Below are positions 20,729 to 25,212 of a stretch of DNA of 25,212 bases, piece after piece. Origin of the DNA: H111-94 sp034436045 (lineage in GTDB: Bacteria; Chloroflexota; Ktedonobacteria; Ktedonobacterales; Ktedonobacteraceae); NCBI GenBank assembly GCA_034436045.1, contig DAOTVZ010000247.1:1-25212 (forward strand), in the 5' to 3' direction. Made by a program: the position numbers and the translations under genes. How positions within the stretch are numbered: position 1 is the first letter of the stretch; each line of letters begins with the position of its first letter. The notes beneath the pieces are model-generated. The model was not told where the DNA came from. It was given only the letters and a program-made list of their open reading frames with translations, and did not search any database.

Positions 20729-22432
20729 TCAATACATAATCACCGGTGTGCCGTAGCCAGTGTTCTGGTAGAGCCAGGCGGCCTGATCCTCCTGCATGTT
20801 GATGCAGCCGTGACTGCCGTTACCGGCAAAGGTTTCGTCACCGCCTACATCATAGTGCGGGAAGTTAGTGCCCACGCCATAGTTGACACGCCACCAGCTA
20901 TCATGGAAGAAGTAACCGTCGTCGCGGTACTCCATCGCGTAGTTGATCTTGGTGTCGGGATACCAGAAGGCCGAGCCTTTGGGTTCGCTGGACTTGAAGA
21001 CGGTCGGCGACTGACGCAAGAAGATGTGCCAGATTCCCGGCGGCGATGGTTTGTCAAATTGCCCGGAGGTGATCTGAAAAGCTTTGACCAGCTTGCCATC
21101 CTGATAGAGGCGCAGCGTCTGCTCGACCAGCGAAACAACGATGACCTGCCCGCTTGTCAAATTGAAATGCTGCATCAATTGCAGATCGGTGGCGTGCGGC
21201 TGATCCCATGCCGTCTTATCGCCGTAATCGGCCTCCATCGCCTTGAGAAGCGTCATATCGGTATTGATTGCGTTGATGGCGCTGTTGTAGTCATCGACCG
21301 TCTGTGCGTATTGTACAGCGGTATCCAGGTCGGAGCCGAAGCCCTGCACCTCATTATATTCGTAGTCCAGCGGGTAGCTGACGCCGTTATAACTATCGTT
21401 ATACTGGTGGGTCTTGCCCCAGCTATCGACCTCTTGATGAAATTGCTTGAGCAGGAAATTGGCCTGACCTTGCAGCATAGGCAACTGAATGGCGGCAATG
21501 TCCGTGTCAAGCTGTGCCGAGACTTTCAGGAAATCGCTGAATGTGCGGGCATTATTAAGCGCGGCCTGATCCGCCGTGTAGCGTGCCTGGAAGGTTGCAA
21601 CGTCCTGCCCATATTGCTGCGTCTGAGCAATGTCTGTCGCAAATTGCTTGAGTTTAGCATTGCCGATAAATGGTATAGACTGTGTTGAGAAGGCAGTTGT
21701 CTCTAACAACTGTGTGTTGATCAGATCATTCAGATGGGTAAAATCCGCCGGTTGGCGGGCCGCGCGGAACTGTTGCAGATCGTACTGCACATCCTGATTG
21801 AGCGCAGTCACATCCAGGTTAGAGTTTTGCAACTGCTGGATGGTCTGTTGCAACAGCGCCAGGTTGTCATAGGTTGGCCCCATGAGGTGCAGCGCCTGCG
21901 TGGCATTGCGCGCATCGGCGCTGATTCTTAGATAATCGCGCGGATATTTTGCCTGTTGCAGCAGCGTCTGATCCTGGGCCAGTTCGTTGGCAAAGGGCCT
22001 GGCCTCGACAAACCCCTGCGCCTGACGTTGAGCCAGGATGCTCTCAAAGCTTTGCAAATCCAGCGCGGCCTGGTAATCCAATTGCTGGGTCGCTTGCGCA
22101 ATCAGCCCCTGTGTTTGCACTGTCAACATTTGATAGCGTTGTGACAGGTTCGTATAGTAGCTCTTGCTATTCTGATCTGAGAATAGAGCCAGTGGAACAT
22201 GGGTGCTGGTGAGTTGCGCTTCCTGCTGCACGATGGGCTGCAACATATTCATTGGCACACCGACGCGCACCGCCTGGGCAATGGCCTGATCAAGCATGGC
22301 CTTGTTCTGTGTCGCCTGTTGTTGGACTGGCGCATTGCTGCCGCAGGCAGAGAGGAGCAAAAGCAGCAAAGTGAGGATTCCAATGATACAAGTTAAATTT
22401 GTGCATTGTTTCAACTGTGTTGAACGTGGCAT
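20729..22432 (-). CDS. L,D-transpeptidase (YkuD) lipoprotein with a long helical N-terminal region
   Basis: YkuD enzymes form 3-3 peptidoglycan cross-links or attach proteins to the wall, using a cysteine. In the 567-residue form the lipobox LSAC places the lipidated Cys30, after a hydrophobic run of leucines, so it should be anchored outside the membrane. Residues about 40-420 are Gln-rich, helical and repeat-like, without a motif I can name. The YkuD domain begins about 430 (IVVSLVEQTLRLYQDGKLVKAFQITSG). It ends with HYDVGGDETFAGNGSHGCINM, giving catalytic His541 and Cys543. The ATG at 22432 is preceded by AGGAGG at ten bases; the earlier start at 22498 has no ribosome site. A perfect dyad TATACTA-CCACA-TAGTATA (22528-22546) lies upstream. 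Confidence 0.88.
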   Translation of the reverse strand: MPRSTQLKQCTNLTCIIGILTLLLLLLSACGSNAPVQQQATQNKAMLDQAIAQAVRVGVPMNMLQPIVQQEAQLTSTHVPLALFSDQNSKSYYTNLSQRYQMLTVQTQGLIAQATQQLDYQAALDLQSFESILAQRQAQGFVEARPFANELAQDQTLLQQAKYPRDYLRISADARNATQALHLMGPTYDNLALLQQTIQQLQNSNLDVTALNQDVQYDLQQFRAARQPADFTHLNDLINTQLLETTAFSTQSIPFIGNAKLKQFATDIAQTQQYGQDVATFQARYTADQAALNNARTFSDFLKVSAQLDTDIAAIQLPMLQGQANFLLKQFHQEVDSWGKTHQYNDSYNGVSYPLDYEYNEVQGFGSDLDTAVQYAQTVDDYNSAINAINTDMTLLKAMEADYGDKTAWDQPHATDLQLMQHFNLTSGQVIVVSLVEQTLRLYQDGKLVKAFQITSGQFDKPSPPGIWHIFLRQSPTVFKSSEPKGSAFWYPDTKINYAMEYRDDGYFFHDSWWRVNYGVGTNFPHYDVGGDETFAGNGSHGCINMQEDQAAWLYQNTGYGTPVIMY

Positions 22433-22527
22433 TGCAGGGCCGCCTCCTGTCATCATGGGCATAGGATCATTGGGTAGATAGAAAAGAGAATTTTTCATAT
22501 GTTTTTCAGAATATTTATAGAAAACGG

Positions 22528-22546
22528 TATACTACCACATAGTATA
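22528..22546. promoter_or_regulatory. Operator-like dyad upstream of the L,D-transpeptidase gene
   Basis: TATACTA and TAGTATA flank CCACA as a perfect 7-bp dyad about 100 bases upstream of the coding start, in a region where promoter elements are expected though none is clean. It could be a repressor site. Confidence 0.35.
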
Positions 22547-22606
22547 TCGCTAAGAGGGCTTGATAGTAACGGGACTGAGCCATAACAGTACTTATCCCTA
22601 CAATAA

Positions 22607-22643
22607 AGAGAACGCGGAACGTCGGCAACGTCTCGCGTTCTCT
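22607..22643 (-). terminator. Terminator of the PLP-enzyme gene
   Basis: AGAGAACGCG (22607-22616) and CGCGTTCTCT (22634-22643) form a 10-bp stem with an inner ACGT/ACGT pair. On the minus strand the stem is followed by TTATTG, so the tract directly after it is T-rich. It lies about 30 bases downstream of the gene ending at 22672. Confidence 0.75.
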
Positions 22644-22671
22644 CTGTGAGCTTCTTCACAGGCCCCTTGCA

Positions 22672-23808
22672 CTAGGCGAGGGCCTGTTCCAGATCGGCGA
22701 GCAGGTCGCTCACGTCCTCGATGCCGACGGAGAGGCGTAGCAGAGTATCGGTCAGGCCACGTGCCTCGCGGATCTCTCTGGGAATGGAACCATGCGTCAT
22801 TGAGGCAGGATGGCAGACCAGCGACTCGACGCCGCCCAGGCTCTCGGCAAAGGTAAAGACCTTGAAACGGCGCACGACTTGATCGACATCGGCCAGTGTG
22901 CCCTTGAACTGGAAAGACACCATGCCGCCGAAGCCGCTCATCTGCCGTTGGGCCAGTTCGTGGTCGGGATGCGAGACCAGACCGGGATAATACACCTTCT
23001 CTACACGGGGATGCTCGGAGAGGTAGCTGGCGACGGCACGTGCGTTCTCTTGATGCTGGCGCATGCGTACTGCCAGTGTCTTGAGGCCGCGCAGGGTCAG
23101 CCAGCAATCGAAGGGGCCGGGCACCGCACCCGCTGCGTTCTGATAGAACTTGAGCGCCTCGTAGACCTCGCGGTTACTGGTCACGACCGCGCCACCGATG
23201 ACATCGCTGTGCCCATTGATGTATTTGGTGGTGCTGTGTAGCACGATGTCAGCACCTAGCTTGAGCGGCTGCTGGAAGTAAGGGCTGGAAAAGGTGTTAT
23301 CGACCACCAGCAGCAGGTTGTGTCTATGGGCGATCTCGGCCACGGCCCGAATGTCGGCCAGGCGCAAGAGAGGATTGGTGGGCGTTTCAAGCCAGATCAG
23401 CTTTGTATTCGGGCGAATGGCGCGCGCGTAGCCCTCGACATTGCTGGCAGTCACATAGGTGGTCTGGACGTTGAAACGCCCCATCACCTTCTCAAAGATG
23501 CGATAGCTGCCGCCATACAGGTCATCACAGGCCACCATATGGTCGCCTGCGCTCAACAAATTAAGAATGGCGTGTTCGGCAGCCAGCCCGGAGGCGAAGG
23601 ACAGGCCGTAATCGCCATCCTCCAGCGCCGCCAGGCATGCCTCCAATGCCGTGCGTGTCGGGTTGCCGGTACGCGCATATTCATAGCCCTTATGCTCACC
23701 CATACCGCTCTGCGCATAGGTTGAGGTCTGAAAAATGGGGGTCATAATAGCGCCGGTCGAAGGGTCCGGCTCCTGTCCCGCGTGGATAGCTTTTGTCGCA
23801 AACTGCAT
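22672..23808 (-). CDS. PLP-dependent trans-sulfuration enzyme (cystathionine gamma-synthase/lyase family)
   Basis: This family condenses homoserine esters with cysteine, or cleaves cystathionine or methionine, in sulfur amino-acid metabolism. The 378-residue form shows KAIHAGQEPD at the N-terminus. It continues with PIFQTSTYAQ, YEYARTGNPTR (43-53), SFASGLAAEHAILNLL (70-85), and the PLP lysine Lys195 in HSTTKYINGHSDVIGG. C-terminal SLGGVESLVCHPASMTH is also conserved. Whether it is a synthase, gamma-lyase or O-acylhomoserine sulfhydrylase is not decided by sequence alone. ATG 23808 has AAGGAG at seven bases; the upstream frame to 23856 lies in a leader hairpin. It stands alone. Confidence 0.9.
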   Translation of the reverse strand: MQFATKAIHAGQEPDPSTGAIMTPIFQTSTYAQSGMGEHKGYEYARTGNPTRTALEACLAALEDGDYGLSFASGLAAEHAILNLLSAGDHMVACDDLYGGSYRIFEKVMGRFNVQTTYVTASNVEGYARAIRPNTKLIWLETPTNPLLRLADIRAVAEIAHRHNLLLVVDNTFSSPYFQQPLKLGADIVLHSTTKYINGHSDVIGGAVVTSNREVYEALKFYQNAAGAVPGPFDCWLTLRGLKTLAVRMRQHQENARAVASYLSEHPRVEKVYYPGLVSHPDHELAQRQMSGFGGMVSFQFKGTLADVDQVVRRFKVFTFAESLGGVESLVCHPASMTHGSIPREIREARGLTDTLLRLSVGIEDVSDLLADLEQALA

Positions 23809-23831
23809 ACGCTTTCTCCTTAATAATTTTC

Positions 23832-23875
23832 TCATCTTCGTAGAGATGTGATGCATTGCGCCTCTACGAAAATGA
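23832..23875 (-). promoter_or_regulatory. Leader hairpin of the PLP-enzyme gene
   Basis: The minus strand folds 23832-23845 with 23862-23875 in 13 of 14 positions, the core being TTCGTAGAG/CTCTACGAA. It ends about 16 bases upstream of the ribosome site, in the transcribed leader if the promoter TTGTTA-N16-TAAAAT (23935-23908) is right. It does not match the SAM-riboswitch motifs I know. A hairpin that close to the ribosome site could modulate translation or RNA stability. Confidence 0.4.
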
Positions 23876-23907
23876 ATGAAATGGTTCGATCGTTAAATTT
23901 TGTCCAG

Positions 23908-23935
23908 ATTTTATGAAACATAGAATGGATAACAA
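23908..23935 (-). promoter_or_regulatory. Predicted promoter of the PLP-enzyme gene
   Basis: TTGTTA (23935-23930) and TAAAAT (23913-23908) are 16 bases apart on the minus strand. The leader would be about 95 bases. The rest of the gap to 24224 has no further feature I can support beyond the next gene's ribosome site. Confidence 0.4.
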
Positions 23936-24224
23936 CCATACATAGCGATTGCTTCCAATTAGTACAAATATGCAATGGACTATAGCACGCCGACCCCGAA
24001 AGGGCAAGACCACGCAAGGCACCAGTGAGTAGGACAACCCACGAGGGATACTTCATCTGGAATCAAGTTAAGGAGAGGATATAAACTATCAAGAGTCAAC
24101 AAAGGCCGGTTCGCTGTATCTTTTAGATAGCCCACTCGTTACTTTCTATAGCGTGGTAGTATTAGTCATGTTGAGGTCATACGCAGGTGAGCGTCATTCG
24201 TTCTCTAAATATCAGGAGGCGCTT

Positions 24225-25212
24225 ATGCTAATACCAGAAAAATCATGTATCTTCAAAAGATCGCGGTGGGTTGTACCTTTTTCAACGCTCTTAACGACGC
24301 TCCTTTTATTGCTCTCGGCCTGTGCTAGCTCGACGGTTGACACGACTTCGCCCGGCTCCATCGCTGTTCCTTCATCCAGCCCTACAGCAATGCCTGGCAC
24401 GACATTGACACTCTACGCGAGTCTGACGCAGCCACAAGCCCAGAAACTGGCGCAGGCGTTTGAAAACTATGCCTCCGGCGTGACTGTAAATATTGTTACT
24501 GCCGACACCGGCACCCTCTTAACACGTGTGCAGGCCGAACAGAAGGCAGGAGGAGTGAAGGCCGATGTGATACTGCTCGCCGACCCCTCATCAATGGATA
24601 TCCTGGCGCAGCAGAAGGTACTTTCGACCTACAAACCGGCTGAGGAGCCGCTGCTCCCCCCGACCTTTGTGGGTAACGATTGGGCCGGAGCGTTCAGCAT
24701 CAATGATGTGATTATTTATCATAAAGGGATGAGCTTGCCGGTGCCTGCACGATGGAGTGATCTGACTGCGAGTATTTATCGGAATCAGGTGGAATTTAGT
24801 ACACCCACATCCTCTGACCAGGCACTGGCCTTCGTGGGCTATCTCTCACAAGTTTCAGGCTGGCCCTATTTCAGCCTGTTGCGCAAGAATGGGGCTGTAG
24901 ATGTAGCCTCTATGACGCAGGTAGCTAACGATGTGGCGGCGGGAACGGTTTCCATTGGTGTTGTGTCTGATGAACTGGCGCGTGAACTGATCGACGCAGG
25001 GGCGGCTATCAAGATTGCATGGCCACAGGATGGCGCTCTCGCGGTACCGGCACCGGTCAGCCTGGTTACGGGCCATGAGAGCTTGCTGGTCGTGAAATTC
25101 ATCAACTGGCTCTTTAGCAATGCTGGTCAGAACGCGGTGACTACGCTGGGTTATACACCTGCACTTAGCGCCTCGACAATCTTTGTTGCCACGACCGCTA
25201 CGCCAACCGCGA
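24225..25212 (+). CDS. ABC-type extracellular solute-binding lipoprotein (partial, runs off window)
   Basis: The frame is open from ATG 24225 to the window end (329 codons, no stop), so the gene is truncated here by the edge. AGGAGG precedes the start by five bases. A hydrophobic segment ends in LLLLLSAC with the lipidated Cys33; a Ser/Thr/Pro linker follows (about 34-57). The binding domain starts with LTLYASLTQPQAQKLAQAF and includes ADVILLADPSSMDILAQQ and, further on, INWLFSNAGQNAVTTLGYTP. This is the pattern of type 2 periplasmic binding proteins for iron(III) or 2-aminoethylphosphonate-type substrates. The ligand is unknown and no permease or ATPase is in view yet. It may be the first gene of a transporter operon beyond the edge. 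Confidence 0.8.
   Translation, partial: MLIPEKSCIFKRSRWVVPFSTLLTTLLLLLSACASSTVDTTSPGSIAVPSSSPTAMPGTTLTLYASLTQPQAQKLAQAFENYASGVTVNIVTADTGTLLTRVQAEQKAGGVKADVILLADPSSMDILAQQKVLSTYKPAEEPLLPPTFVGNDWAGAFSINDVIIYHKGMSLPVPARWSDLTASIYRNQVEFSTPTSSDQALAFVGYLSQVSGWPYFSLLRKNGAVDVASMTQVANDVAAGTVSIGVVSDELARELIDAGAAIKIAWPQDGALAVPAPVSLVTGHESLLVVKFINWLFSNAGQNAVTTLGYTPALSASTIFVATTATPTA

Noticed and set aside
23809..23940. SAM riboswitch before the PLP enzyme gene
   Set aside because: The leader is short and holds a single hairpin; none of the SAM-I core motifs I know is visible.

Overview
The window is an ordinary-looking bacterial chromosome segment of moderate GC content. It carries about 20 protein genes on both strands, mostly as single genes or two- to three-gene transcription units. 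There are no rRNA, tRNA or CRISPR loci and no intact transposase. Housekeeping genes (argJ, ftsH, lysS, thiamine pyrophosphokinase, rnhB, rplS, rpsT) are mixed with lipoproteins, Ser/Arg-rich single-pass membrane proteins and a GH26-like protein. Lipobox proteins and an L,D-transpeptidase are present. Sigma70-type promoters (for example TTGACA-N18-TATAAT) and strong Shine-Dalgarno sites are visible, as are many long perfect hairpins between genes. The mixture is compatible with a Ktedonobacteria-like Chloroflexota genome, but that assignment is an impression from gene content, not a demonstrated fact.

Layout. 1-60: half of a palindromic repeat touching the argJ stop codon. 55-1266 (-): argJ. 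1564-1692 (+): a 42-residue hydrophobic mini-protein with a textbook RBS, followed by a 78-nt hairpin. 1815-5516 (-): a membrane protein, a ComF-type phosphoribosyltransferase (ATGA overlap) and ftsH with its own extended -10 promoter. 5637-5803: a ykkC-class riboswitch controlling an EamA transporter (5811-6668, +). 6741-8222 (-): lysS with two tandem leader hairpins. 8636-9004 (+): a DUF1232-like membrane protein, convergent with a VCBS-like membrane protein (9011-9844, -). 10174-10255: a palindromic repeat. 10316-10969 (+): a sensorless histidine kinase, followed by a 133-bp inverted-repeat structure. 11248-15678 (+): an ArnT/PMT-like glycosyltransferase, a 661-aa protein with a nucleoside-phosphorylase-like C-terminus, and thiamine pyrophosphokinase. 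15790-17185 (-): a YflT-like membrane protein and a divergent tryptophan 2,3-dioxygenase-like protein. 17484-18698 (+): a GH26-like protein. 18776-20305 (-): rpsT-rplS-rnhB. 20498-20575: a second full palindromic repeat. 20729-22432 (-): an L,D-transpeptidase lipoprotein. 22672-23808 (-): a PLP trans-sulfuration enzyme. 24225-end (+): an ABC-type solute-binding lipoprotein cut by the window edge.

Most notable signals. (1) The ykkC riboswitch: its P1 strand is shared with a downstream 10-bp hairpin, a visible switching architecture in front of an EamA exporter. (2) A dispersed palindromic repeat family with two complete copies and one edge copy. (3) Two apparent enzymes with altered key residues: the GH26-like protein has Gln at the expected nucleophile, and the tryptophan-dioxygenase-like protein lacks the Arg expected to bind substrate carboxylate. 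(4) The rpsT promoter, which carries a 12-bp dyad across its spacer and early leader plus a terminator-like leader hairpin.
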